From CADEED01 sp963839685 (GTDB lineage Bacteria; Pseudomonadota; Gammaproteobacteria; Steroidobacterales; Steroidobacteraceae), in assembly GCA_963839685.1 (NCBI GenBank), contig CAWIVS010000008.1, positions 1-64,000 on the forward strand: a stretch of 64,000 bases of DNA. The letters are read 5' to 3'. The notes beneath the pieces are model-generated. The model was not told the origin of the DNA. It did no database searches and worked only from the letters and a program-made list of their open reading frames with translations. Numbering within the stretch: the first letter of the stretch is position 1; each line of letters begins with the position of its first letter. Made by a program: the position numbers and the translations under genes. Positions 34,741-43,668 of the stretch are shown here, piece after piece.

Positions 34741-36766
34741 ATGCCTCGCAAGATCCTCGTCACCAGCGCGCTGCCCTACGCCAACGGCCCGCTGCATCTC
34801 GGCCACATCATCGAAGTCGTACAGACTGACATCTGGGTGCGTTTCCAGCGCATGCAGGGCCATGACTGCATCTACGTGTGCGCCGAGGATACTCATGGCA
34901 CGCCGGTGATGATCAAGGCGCAGGCCGAAGGGATCACGCCCGAACAGCTGATCACGACCATGGCCGCGGAGCATCGCGCCGACTACCAGGCCTTTCTGAT
35001 CAGTCACGATCATTTTCACTCCACCCACTCGCCCGAGAACCAGGCCATCACGAATGAGCTGTATCTCAGGCTGAAGGCCGCGGGACACATCACCACGCGC
35101 AGCGTGCGCCAGGCCTATGACGAGAAGGCGGGCATGTTCCTGCCGGACCGCTATGTGAAGGGCGACTGCCCGATCTGCGGCACGCCCGATCAATACGGCG
35201 ATGTGTGCGAGAACTGCAATTCGACCTACAGCCCGGCCGACCTCAAGAATCCGAAATCGACGATCACCGGCACCGCGCCGGTGTGGCGCGAATCCGAGCA
35301 CTACTTCTTCAAGCTCGGCAATTTCTCCGACGTGCTGCGGCAGTGGTTAGAGGGCGGCGGCGCGCGCCAGCCGCAGATCCGCGCCAAGCTGGCCGAGTGG
35401 TTCGAGGCCGGGCTGCAGGACTGGGACATCTCTCGCGACGCACCGTATTTCGGTTTCGAGATCCCCGGCGCCCCGGGCAAGTATTTCTACGTGTGGTTCG
35501 ACGCGCCCATCGGCTACCTGGGCAGCTTCAAGGCCTTGTGTACCAAACGCGGGCTGAGCTACGACGAATACTTCCGGGCCGACAGCAGCACCGAGCTCTA
35601 CCATTTCATCGGCAAGGACATCAGCTACTTCCACAATCTGTTCTGGCCCGCGGTGCTGCACGGCTCGGGCTGCCGCAAGCCGACCAGCGTGTTCGTGCAC
35701 GGCTTCCTCACCGTCAACGGCACCAAGATGTCGAAGTCGCGCGGCACCTTCATCACCGCGCGGCGTTATCTCGAGCGTCTGCCGGCCGAGGCGCTGCGCT
35801 TCTACTTCGCGGGCAAGCTTGGTGCGGGCGTGGACGACATGGATCTGTCGCTCGACGACTTCGTCGCGCGCGTGAATTCGGACATCGTCGGCAAGCTGGT
35901 CAACATCGCCAGCCGTTGCGCCGGTTTCGTGCAGCGTGAGCGGCGGCAAACTCGCGGCGCAGCTTCCCGATCCGCAGCTGTACGAGGAATTTGCGGCGCT
36001 GCGCGGCACCATTGCCGAGCTGTACGACACGCGTGACTATTCGGCGGCCATACGCGGCATCATGGGTCTGGCCGACCGCGCCAACCAATACGTCGACACG
36101 ATGAAGCCCTGGGCGTTGGCCAAGGATCCGGCCAGGGCCGGTGAAGTGCTCGCCGTGTGCACGCAGGGCATCAACCTGTTCCGCGTGCTCATGAGTTATC
36201 TCGCGCCAGTGCTGCCCGAGATGGCGGCGAAGGCGGGCAAGTTCCTGAACATCTCGTTCGCGGACTGGGAGTCGGTCGCGACGCCGTTGTTCGATCATCC
36301 GATCGCGCCGTACGAACCACTGGCGACGCGCCTCGATCCAAAGGTAGTCGCGCACCTGGTCGAGCCGGCGAACGCCACGGTTATCCAGCCTGCAAAGAGC
36401 AAAGACGTGAACAGCAACGCCCCCACGACCAACAACGGCCCGGTCACCATCAGCGACTTCGCGAAGCTCGACCTGCGCGTGGCCAATGTGCTGGACGCGA
36501 AATTCGTCGACGGGTCCGACAAACTACTGCAATTGACGCTGGATCTCGGCGCCGAGAAGCGCAACGTGTTCTCCGGCATCCGCTCCGCCTACGACCCGGC
36601 GAAACTCATCGGCCGCCAGGTGGTCATGATCGCCAACCTCGAGCCGCGCAAGATGCGTTTCGGGGTCTCGGAGGGCATGGTGTTGTGCGCCAGCGGCGAT
36701 GACGGCCCCGAGGTGTTCCTGCTTTCTCCGGACAGCGGCGCGCTGCCCGGGATGAAAGTCACCTGA
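34741..36766 (+). CDS. metG: Methionyl-tRNA synthetase (frame broken once)
   Basis: Class I synthetase for initiator and elongator tRNA-Met. HIGH-type PLHLGHIIEV is near residue 18, the zinc knuckle CPICGTPDQYGDVCENC near 140-160, and GTKMSKSRGTFI near 326. The frame of the first 398 codons (ending ASRCAGFVQ) shifts by one base at about 35935. It then continues VSGGKLAAQLPDPQLYEEF through the anticodon domain and the C-terminal tRNA-binding domain (FAKLDLRVANVLDAKFVDGS). The restored length, 674, matches E. coli (677). Loss of an essential synthetase is not credible, so an assembly indel is favoured. Confidence 0.95.
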
Positions 36767-36817
36767 GGCCATGCCGGCCGGCGGCGCCGCCAGGACCATG
36801 GTGGCCTTGGCCTGCCG

Positions 36818-37816
36818 GTGCTCCAGCGGCTGCCTCCCGAAACCGCTCATCACCTGGCGCTTCGCGGTCTCGAGTTGCTGCGCCATTGCTGGCGCGTGCC
36901 GGCCTTGTCCGGCCTCGACATCGACCTTCTGGGCCATCGTTTCGCGCATCCTGTCGGCCTCGCCGCGGGATTCGACAAGAACGGCGATCATCTCGACGCG
37001 CTGGGCGCGCTCGGCTTCAGTCACATCGAAGTGGGCACGGTCACGCCCCGGCCGCAACCGGGAAATCCGCGGCCGCGATTGTTCCGGCTGCGTGGTGCGC
37101 GCGCGCTCATCAATCGCATGGGTTTCAACAATCGCGGCGCGGCATACGTCGCGCAGCAATTGCGGCGCGCCTCCTGGCGTGGCGTGCGCGGTGTGAGCAT
37201 CGGCAAGAACGCCGATACGCCGCTGGAACGCGCCGCCGATGACTACATTGCGTGCCTGCGGGAGCTCTATCCCGTTGCCGACTATTTCGCCATCAACGTG
37301 TCTTCACCGAATACCGAGGGACTGCGCGAGCTGCAGGCGGCTGCGGCACTCGCCAGCATCGTCGAAGCACTGCAGGAGGAACGCCAGCGCCTCGAGGCGC
37401 ATCACGGGCGGCGCGTGCCCTTGCTGGTGAAGATCTCGCCGGATCTGAATCCGGACCAGATGAAAGGACTTTGCGGCGCTCTGCGGCGCCACGCGCTCGA
37501 TGGTGCCCTCGAAGGTGTAATAGCGACCAATTCCAGCACCGACCTGCCCGGTTTCGAAGCCGAGTTGCGCGCCCGCCAGGGCGGCGGCATCAGTGGAGGA
37601 CCGCTGGCGGCGAAATCGCTCGAGGTATTGCGCGGCCTGCGCCGCGAGCTGGGACCGGAATTCCCCATCATTGGCGTCGGTGGCCTGATGAGCCCCGAGG
37701 CGGTCACCGAGCGCCTGGCGGCGGGAGCGAACCTGGTGCAGCTCTACACGGGCTTCGTATATCGTGGCCCCGCGCTGCTCTGGGAAAGCCTGCAACGGCT
37801 TGCAAAGCCGCGTTGA
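36818..37816 (+). CDS. pyrD: Dihydroorotate dehydrogenase (quinone), class 2
   Basis: Membrane-associated FMN enzyme oxidizing dihydroorotate to orotate. PHPVGLAAGFDKNGDHLDAL, the FMN loop GTVTPRPQPGNPRPRLFRL, INRMGFNNRGAAY, catalytic-Ser loop INVSSPNTEGLREL and IIGVGGLMSPEAV are all present. The open frame from GTG 36818 gives 332 residues but lacks the first conserved residues. Reading from ATG 36798 with one base restored near 36810 gives MVALA-LPVLQRLPPETAHH, which has the usual spacing to RLPPE, so the true start is probably 36798. It lies downstream of metG with a short gap. Confidence 0.93.
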   Translation: MLQRLPPETAHHLALRGLELLRHCWRVPALSGLDIDLLGHRFAHPVGLAAGFDKNGDHLDALGALGFSHIEVGTVTPRPQPGNPRPRLFRLRGARALINRMGFNNRGAAYVAQQLRRASWRGVRGVSIGKNADTPLERAADDYIACLRELYPVADYFAINVSSPNTEGLRELQAAAALASIVEALQEERQRLEAHHGRRVPLLVKISPDLNPDQMKGLCGALRRHALDGALEGVIATNSSTDLPGFEAELRARQGGGISGGPLAAKSLEVLRGLRRELGPEFPIIGVGGLMSPEAVTERLAAGANLVQLYTGFVYRGPALLWESLQRLAKPR

Positions 37817-37823
37817 GAAAGCC

Positions 37824-38381
37824 ATGACAACCCACGTATCCGCGCAAGCCATCGACGAATTGCTGCCGCAGACACAATGCACGCGCTGCGGCTATGCCGG
37901 TTGCCGGCCTTACGCCGACGCAATTGCGAACGGCGAGGCGGACATCAACCAGTGCCCGCCGGGTGGCACGGAAACCATCCTCGCGCTCGCGGCCCTCACC
38001 GGGCGCGCCGTCGCGCCGCTCAACCACGACAACGGCATCGAGGAAGCGCCCACGGTCGCCGTCATCGACGAAGAACGCTGCATCGGTTGCACCAGGTGCC
38101 TGCCACCCTGCCCGGTCGACGCCATCGTCGGGGCACCGCGCCTCATGCATACCGTGGTGACCGAACTTTGCACGGGTTGCGAGTTGTGCATCGCGCCCTG
38201 CCCGGTCGATTGCATCCGCATGGTGCCTTTGCTGGCGAGCCCGGCGCACGCGACGCTGGCGCTGCCACCCGCCGTCGCCAGCCGCGCTCGGTACGAGGCT
38301 CATAACGAACGCGGCGCGCGCCGCGCGGCGGAGCGGGCCGCGATCCTGGCCGACAAGAAGCGCGGGGCGCGCGCCGGATGA
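37824..38381 (+). CDS. RnfB/RsxB-like 4Fe-4S ferredoxin
   Basis: 185 residues, soluble. An N-terminal Fe-S domain has CTRCGYAGCRPYADAIANGE then INQCPPGG (C-x2-C-x4-C-x16-C), followed by two ferredoxin motifs, CIGCTRCLPPCP and CTGCELCIAPCP. RnfB proteins normally carry an N-terminal membrane helix, but none is present here and no other rnf gene is in the window, so this is the stand-alone form often found beside nth. It probably donates electrons to an unknown acceptor, possibly for Fe-S or SoxR-type reduction. The ATG at 37824 fits the family N-terminus (AIDELLPQTQC). Confidence 0.88.
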   Translation: MTTHVSAQAIDELLPQTQCTRCGYAGCRPYADAIANGEADINQCPPGGTETILALAALTGRAVAPLNHDNGIEEAPTVAVIDEERCIGCTRCLPPCPVDAIVGAPRLMHTVVTELCTGCELCIAPCPVDCIRMVPLLASPAHATLALPPAVASRARYEAHNERGARRAAERAAILADKKRGARAG

Positions 38382-38391
38382 ATGCGGCCCC

Positions 38392-39055
38392 ATGAATCCA
38401 CAGAAACGGCGCGAGATCTTCGAACGATTCCGCGCCGCCAATCCGCATCCGACCACGGAGCTCGAGTACCAGACTCCGTTCGAACTGCTGGTGGCCGTGA
38501 TCCTGTCCGCGCAGGCCACCGACAAGAGCGTGAATGCAGTAACCCGTAAGTTGTTCCCGGTTGCCCGCACGCCGCGTGCCATCGCGGACCTCGGCGTCGA
38601 GGGACTGGCGAAATATGTTCGCACCATCGGGTTATGGAAAGCCAAGGCGAAGAACGTGATCGCCACGGCGTCGGCGATCGCCGAAGTTCACGATGGCCAG
38701 GTGCCGCGCACTCGCGAGGCGCTCGAAGAATTGCCGGGAGTGGGACGCAAAACTGCGAACGTCGTCCTCAACACAATTTATCAGGGAGCCGACAATAGCG
38801 GTCGACACACACATCTTCCGCGTCGCCAATCGTACGAGAATCGCGCCGGGGAAAACGCCGCGAGACGTGGAGGATGCGTTATTGAAGTTCGTTCCCGGGG
38901 AATTCGCGCATGACGCTCATCATTGGCTCATTTTGCACGGTCGTTACGTATGCAAGGCTCTGAAGCCCGCGTGCGCCGTGTGCCTCATCAACGATCTGTG
39001 CGAGTACGGCCCCCGCCGCAGGATTATCGCCGCCGCCTCCAGGACCAGTCGGTGA
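38392..39055 (+). CDS. nth: Endonuclease III (frame broken once)
   Basis: DNA glycosylase/AP lyase for oxidized pyrimidines. The helix-hairpin-helix LPGVGRKTANVVLNT carries the catalytic Lys, VDTHIFRVANRT the catalytic Asp, and CKALKPACAVCLINDLC the four cluster cysteines (C-x6-C-x2-C-x5-C). The frame breaks at the GGG of 38784-38786; removing one G joins NTIYQ to EPTIAVDTH with the exact spacing of E. coli Nth and gives 220 residues. It is downstream of the RnfB-like gene and its TGA overlaps the GTG of the DUF1841 gene. Confidence 0.93.
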
Positions 39056-39480
39056 TCTTCGACGGCATGTCCCGCGACCAGCTGCGCGAGATGTATCGCT
39101 CGGCCTGGCGCAAGTTCAGGAGCGAGCAGGCACTGTCGCCGCTGGAGAAACAGATCGTGGCGGTGATTTCGGAGCACCCGGAATACCGCGTGATCCTCGA
39201 GTCCGCCGCGGACGACCTCGCCAACTACTCACCACGCAGCGGCCAGCTCAACCCCTGGCTGCACATGGGACTGCACCTCGCCATCCGCGAGCAGGTGGCC
39301 ACCAACCGCCCGACCGGCATTGCCGAGGTACACGCGAAGCTCGCAGCCCAAGCTGGGGGCTCGCACGAAGCCGAACACCGCATGCTGGAAGTGCTGGCCG
39401 AGCAGATCTGGGAGGCGCAGCGCGCAGGGCGGGCACCCGACGAAAACGCCTACCTGGAGCGCCTGCGGGGCCTCGCCTGA
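39052..39480 (+). CDS. DUF1841 family protein
   Basis: 142 residues from a GTG that overlaps the nth stop (GTGA). Family motifs are RDQLREMYRSAWRKF at the N-terminus, ISEHPEYRVILE, and LNPWLHMGLHLAIREQVATN near 60-80. Function is unknown; the nth-DUF1841 pairing is recurrent in beta- and gammaproteobacteria. A longer open frame upstream lies over nth and is not coding. Confidence 0.85.
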   Translation: MIFDGMSRDQLREMYRSAWRKFRSEQALSPLEKQIVAVISEHPEYRVILESAADDLANYSPRSGQLNPWLHMGLHLAIREQVATNRPTGIAEVHAKLAAQAGGSHEAEHRMLEVLAEQIWEAQRAGRAPDENAYLERLRGLA

Positions 39481-39620
39481 AGCTTTCCGATTGAGGGATT
39501 CCGCGGCCGCCCGCATCCCCGGCCCCGGAAGTGTGAACCCGTACACACCTCCGAAGGGCCCCGCACTGCCGCGCGAAAGGGCCGGAATACACTCGACAGA
39601 CGCTTGCCCGAGGGACCTTG

Positions 39621-40382
39621 ATGGGCCTTTCCGAAACCATTCTCGCGGCCATCATCGGCGCGCTCGCCACCATGGCGACGGCCATCGTCCAGCTGTTGCG
39701 CAACCGCGCGCCGGCGGAGTCGCGCCCCAAGAAGAACCGCGTGCGCTCGACGTTCTCGATCATCGCGCTGGTGCTGGGCGCGATGGTGGGCGGCTATTTC
39801 TACTCCGAGCTGAAGTCCGTGAGTGCCCGCGAGGAGATCGCCGCGTTGCGTGCCGATCTCAAGCTGGCCGCCCGAACCCAGGCCGACGCGGAATCTGCCG
39901 ACGCCGCCGCGGTGGTTCCGGACGGATCGAACGCCGGCTCGCCGGCCACCCCCATGGCGACCAGCCACGGTGAAGCCGGCAGCGCGGAATCGGTCGCGCA
40001 TCTGCCGCCCTGCCGGGTCACTCAGCAGGCCGAAGATGCAGGTCCGACCGCCTGCAGCGAATCACTCGCGCCAAAGATTGCGCTGTGCGCGCTGGTGCCG
40101 GCGGCTTCGCAGACCACCACCGTACATGTCGAGGCACGCGTGCCAATGAGCGCCTCAGCCTGGATGGCAGCCGATGCCGGTGCCACCCAGCTCGGCAACC
40201 TGCATGTCGCCGCGCAGCACACCGAATATCCCGCGAGCCCGGAAAAGCGCTCGGTGTGCCTGGATGTCGCGAACTGGAGTGTCGAAGACACACTCGCGGT
40301 GCGCGTGGTCGTGGACTACGCCTTCCCGAATGCTCCGGCCGGCGAGCTCACGGCGGCAGCGCCGGTCGCGCAGACGCTCTAA
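39621..40382 (+). CDS. Hypothetical membrane-anchored protein
   Basis: 253 residues. I do not recognise a family. It has a hydrophobic N-terminus (ETILAAIIGALATMATAIVQLL), a basic loop, a second helix (FSIIALVLGAMVGGYFYS, about residues 45-63) and then a short coiled-coil-like stretch (VSAREEIAALRADLKLAART). The C-terminal soluble domain has four cysteines (PCRVTQQ, TACSES, ALCALV, SVCLDV) compatible with periplasmic disulfides. The start is the ATG at 39621. It is isolated between DUF1841 and the HNH gene. The C-terminal part resembles a small beta-rich domain, but no function is claimed. Confidence 0.6.
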   Translation: MGLSETILAAIIGALATMATAIVQLLRNRAPAESRPKKNRVRSTFSIIALVLGAMVGGYFYSELKSVSAREEIAALRADLKLAARTQADAESADAAAVVPDGSNAGSPATPMATSHGEAGSAESVAHLPPCRVTQQAEDAGPTACSESLAPKIALCALVPAASQTTTVHVEARVPMSASAWMAADAGATQLGNLHVAAQHTEYPASPEKRSVCLDVANWSVEDTLAVRVVVDYAFPNAPAGELTAAAPVAQTL

Positions 40383-40397
40383 CCACGAGCGTTTGCG

Positions 40398-41705
40398 CTA
40401 GCTCGGCGCGCCCGTCGCTCTCGCCACCACTGACGTTCCCGCTGGAACGTTGTTCGCCCGCCTGGCCTGCTGCAACAGCACCTCGACCCCGAGACCGTAG
40501 TCCATCCGTTCGCCCGTCCAGCCGTTCACCGGGCTGCGGCGACCAGTAGTCAGCTGCTTCCAGTCGCTGAGCGGCTGTGTGCAGCCCGGCGCGATGCTGT
40601 CGACGCCTTTGCCGTTCGGCTTCACGAACCTCAGTGCGCCGTCGTCGAGGATCTCGATGCGAATGCCGCCTTCGTGAACGGCGTGATGGTGAAACCGGCA
40701 GAGCGAGACGAGGTTGGACGGTTTAGTTTCGCCGCCGTTGGCCCAGTGCTCGACGTGATGGGCATCGAGATAACGCGTGTTCGAGCAGCCGGGAAAGCGG
40801 CAGCCCTTGTCGCGGGCATTGAGGGCGCGGCGCAGCGGTGCCGAAATGGTTCGTGTCTTGCGCCCCACGTTGAGCGGCTCGCCGTCATCGTTTTCGATCA
40901 GGGCGACGACGCTCGCGTCGCAGGCAAGCCGACGCGCAGTTTCAGCCGCCATTGAAGGCCCGTGCTCGAATTCACAGCATCCTGCGGTCCGGTCTCGCAA
41001 CGTCTCTGCGGCGACATGCACGACGATCTGGTGGCGGTCGGTGCCAGGCGGCCTCCAGGACGTCGTGCGCCAGGAAGCTTTCGGCCACCAGGGCGAGGGC
41101 GTCCGCGCGGCGCGCGCTGAAGGGAATCGGCTCCGGTGACGTTCCCGCTGGAACGTCGGCATGGCGTGCATCTACGCGAGCTCGAGCGCCTTCAGATACC
41201 AGCGCACCGGCTTCGGCCGGCAGCCGGCAATTCAGGATGAGTGAGCCGTCGTCGTCGTACCGATAGCTCACGCTCGGTTCTGCTGCTGGCGGGCCTCGCG
41301 CGACAACTCCTCGGCGTCCTGGCAGCGGCGATACGCACGGACGAGTTTCTCGACGTGCTGCGCGGTGCCGTGCTCGGCAATCATCAGCAGGTAATCCTCG
41401 GTCTCGGCGCTTGCGACGCGAGTGATCTCGCGCGCCTTCGAGTAGCTCAGCTTCCCGCACGCCATCGCCGCGGAGATCTTCGGCAGATTCTCGAGCGCAC
41501 GGGCGACGCGCACTTTCTCGCGCGCCGCGCCCATCGCGATCCCGCACTTCCAGTTCAGCCAATGGGCACACGACTGCGTCGCACTGTCCGACCAACCGTT
41601 GCGCCGATCGAACTCGGCGATCAGCATCAACCAGCGATAGTTCGCTGCGTTGATGTGGCCAGCCAGGGTGCAGATCTCGGCGGCGAGCTCATCGATGGAA
41701 CGCAT
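40398..41705 (-). CDS. HNH endonuclease / DUF222 (13E12-type) protein, frame broken twice
   Basis: Starting at ATG 41705 (MRSIDELAAEICTLAGHINA), the DUF222 region runs to about 41280. The frame then steps back one base (SVSYRYDDDGSLILNCRLPA) and returns to the first frame at about 41045-41055 (GTDRHQIVVHVAAETL). The HNH domain is GCRFPGCSNTRYLDAHHVEH near residue 305, then LVSLCRFHHHAVHEGG. The shifts compensate, giving a 435-residue product. Such multicopy genes are linked to mobile or repeat sequence. Two copies of a palindrome lie within it. Either two assembly indels or early decay could explain the breaks. Confidence 0.75.
40433..40450. repeat. Palindrome ACGTTCC-CGCT-GGAACGT, copy 1
   Basis: Perfect seven-base arms around CGCT, near the 3' end of the HNH gene and translated on the minus strand as NVPAGTSV. 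An identical 18-mer occurs at 41139-41156. Confidence 0.6.
41139..41156. repeat. Palindrome ACGTTCC-CGCT-GGAACGT, copy 2
   Basis: Identical to the 18-mer at 40433-40450, 706 bases away inside the same HNH gene, translated as DVPAGTSP. A repeated in-gene palindrome suggests an inserted or recombining small element. Confidence 0.6.
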
Positions 41706-41862
41706 GGCAGCTCCCGAATTTGAGCGGAGTACTGTGTATGCGTACAGTATACGCTCCATGCGCAGTCGATGCAGCGCGAAATCGCTATTTTTCTCGATGA
41801 TTCTCAACGCATGAGAACGAGTGGTTAGGCCGACTCGCGCTGGAACTTTCGGCGGTGCTCGC

Positions 41863-43668
41863 CTAAGCCTTTTTCGGAAGGTAGAGGTCGGTGAGGGTTC
41901 CTTCGAACGCCTCGGCCGACAGTCCCACCGTCTCCGACAAGGTCGGATGCGGATGGATGGTGAGCCCGATGTCGGTCGCATCGGCGCCCATCTCGATGGC
42001 GAGTGCCACCTCGGCGACCAGCTCACCCGCGTTCGGGCCGACCATGCCGCCACCCAGCACGCGGTGCGTGGCCGGATCGAACAGCAACTTGGTGAATCCC
42101 TCGTCGCGCCCCAGCGCCAGCGAGCGGCCGCTGGCGGCCCAGGGGAACTGACCCTTCTTGTACGGCGTGCCGTTTTTCTTCGCGTCGGTTTCCGTCAATC
42201 CCACCCAGGCGACTTCCGGATCCGTGTACGCCACGGACGGAATCGCGCGCGCGTCGAAAAAACTCTTGTGACCCGCGATCACCTCGGCCGCCACCTTGGC
42301 CTCATGCATGGCCTTGTGCGCCAGCATCGGGCCCGGCACGAGATCGCCGATGGCGAACACGTGCGGCAGGTTGGTACGCATCTGCTTGTCGACCGCGATG
42401 ATTCCCCGGTCGCTGACTTCGATATCCGCGGATTCGAGATTCAGCCGCTTGCCGTTGGCGCTGCGGCCGACGGCCACCAGCACGCGATCGAACACGTCGG
42501 TGCGCTTGCCGTTGGCGTCTTCGAATTCCACCGCGAGGCCTTCCGGCTTCGCCGAGCATCCGGTGACCTTGGTATTCAGCAGGATCTGCTCGTAGCGTGC
42601 CTTGAGGCGCTTCTCGAGCGGCCTGACGAGATCCGGATCGGCGCCCGGCATGAGCTGCGGAGTGAGCTCGACCACCGACAGCTTCGCACCCAGCGAGGCA
42701 TACACGGTCGCCATTTCCAGGCCGATGATGCCGCCGCCGATGACCAGCAGTCGCTTGGGGAGTCCGTTGAGCTCGAGTGCGCCGGTCGAATCGATGACCC
42801 GCGGATCGTCCGGAATGAACGGTAGTTTGATGGCCTCCGAGCCCGCCGCGATGATGCAGTGCTCGAAGCGGATCTTCTCGGTCTTGCCGTCGGCGCGCGC
42901 CACTTCCATGACATGAGGACTGGCGAACTTGCCCGTGCCCTGCACCACTTCGACCTTGCGCTGCTTCGCGAGCACGGAAAGGCCGCCGACCAGCTTGCCG
43001 ACCACCTTGTTCTTCCACTCGAGCAGCTTCGGCAGCTCGACCTTCGGGACACCGAAGTCGAGACCGTGTGCGCGCATCTCGCCGACTTCGTCGATGACCT
43101 TGGCGGCATGCAGCAACGCCTTGGAGGGGATGCATCCCACGTTCAGACACACGCCACCCAACATGGGCCAGCGTTCGATCAGTGTGACCTTGAGACCGAG
43201 ATCGGCCGCGCGGAACGCGGCGGTGTAACCACCGGGCCCGGCGCCAAGCACCAGTACCTGCGTCTCGCGATCGTGCGGCACATCAGGCTTGAGCGGCTTG
43301 GACGGCTTCGGCGCCGGTGTCGGCGCCGTCGCGGGTTTCTGCGCGGCAACGGGCGCCGGTGTCGGTGCCTTTGCGGCTGGCGCCGCGGCTGCGGGACTGG
43401 CAGGCGGAGCAGCGGGCTGCACTGCCGGCACTGAGCCTTCGATGTGCGCGATCAACCCACCCTTGCCGATCTTGCCGCCCTTTTTCACCAGCACTTCGGT
43501 GACGGTGCCGGCGGCCGTGGACGGAACGTCCATGGTTGCCTTGTCGGTTTCGAGCGTCACCAGCGGAGTGTCGACCTCCACCTTGTCGCCGGCCTTGATC
43601 AGCACATCGACGATCGAGACTTCGTCGAAATCGCCGAGATCCGGAACGACCAGATCGATCCTGCTCAC
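41863..43668 (-). CDS. lpdA: Dihydrolipoyl dehydrogenase (E3) with N-terminal lipoyl domain
   Basis: 601 residues. It reoxidizes dihydrolipoamide of pyruvate dehydrogenase. Residues 1-80 form a lipoyl domain with VTLETDKATMDVPSTAAGTV (lipoylated Lys in DKA); 80-130 is an Ala/Pro linker; then the flavoprotein: FAD motif VLVLGAGPGGYTAAFRAADL, redox disulfide GGVCLNVGCIPSKALLHAAK, NAD motif LLVIGGGIIGLEMATVYASL and C-terminal HPHPTLSET with the catalytic His-Glu pair. The GTG start overlaps the aceF TGA. The lipoyl-E3 fusion is known in several proteobacterial PDH operons. Confidence 0.97.
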   Translation of the reverse strand: MSRIDLVVPDLGDFDEVSIVDVLIKAGDKVEVDTPLVTLETDKATMDVPSTAAGTVTEVLVKKGGKIGKGGLIAHIEGSVPAVQPAAPPASPAAAAPAAKAPTPAPVAAQKPATAPTPAPKPSKPLKPDVPHDRETQVLVLGAGPGGYTAAFRAADLGLKVTLIERWPMLGGVCLNVGCIPSKALLHAAKVIDEVGEMRAHGLDFGVPKVELPKLLEWKNKVVGKLVGGLSVLAKQRKVEVVQGTGKFASPHVMEVARADGKTEKIRFEHCIIAAGSEAIKLPFIPDDPRVIDSTGALELNGLPKRLLVIGGGIIGLEMATVYASLGAKLSVVELTPQLMPGADPDLVRPLEKRLKARYEQILLNTKVTGCSAKPEGLAVEFEDANGKRTDVFDRVLVAVGRSANGKRLNLESADIEVSDRGIIAVDKQMRTNLPHVFAIGDLVPGPMLAHKAMHEAKVAAEVIAGHKSFFDARAIPSVAYTDPEVAWVGLTETDAKKNGTPYKKGQFPWAASGRSLALGRDEGFTKLLFDPATHRVLGGGMVGPNAGELVAEVALAIEMGADATDIGLTIHPHPTLSETVGLSAEAFEGTLTDLYLPKKA

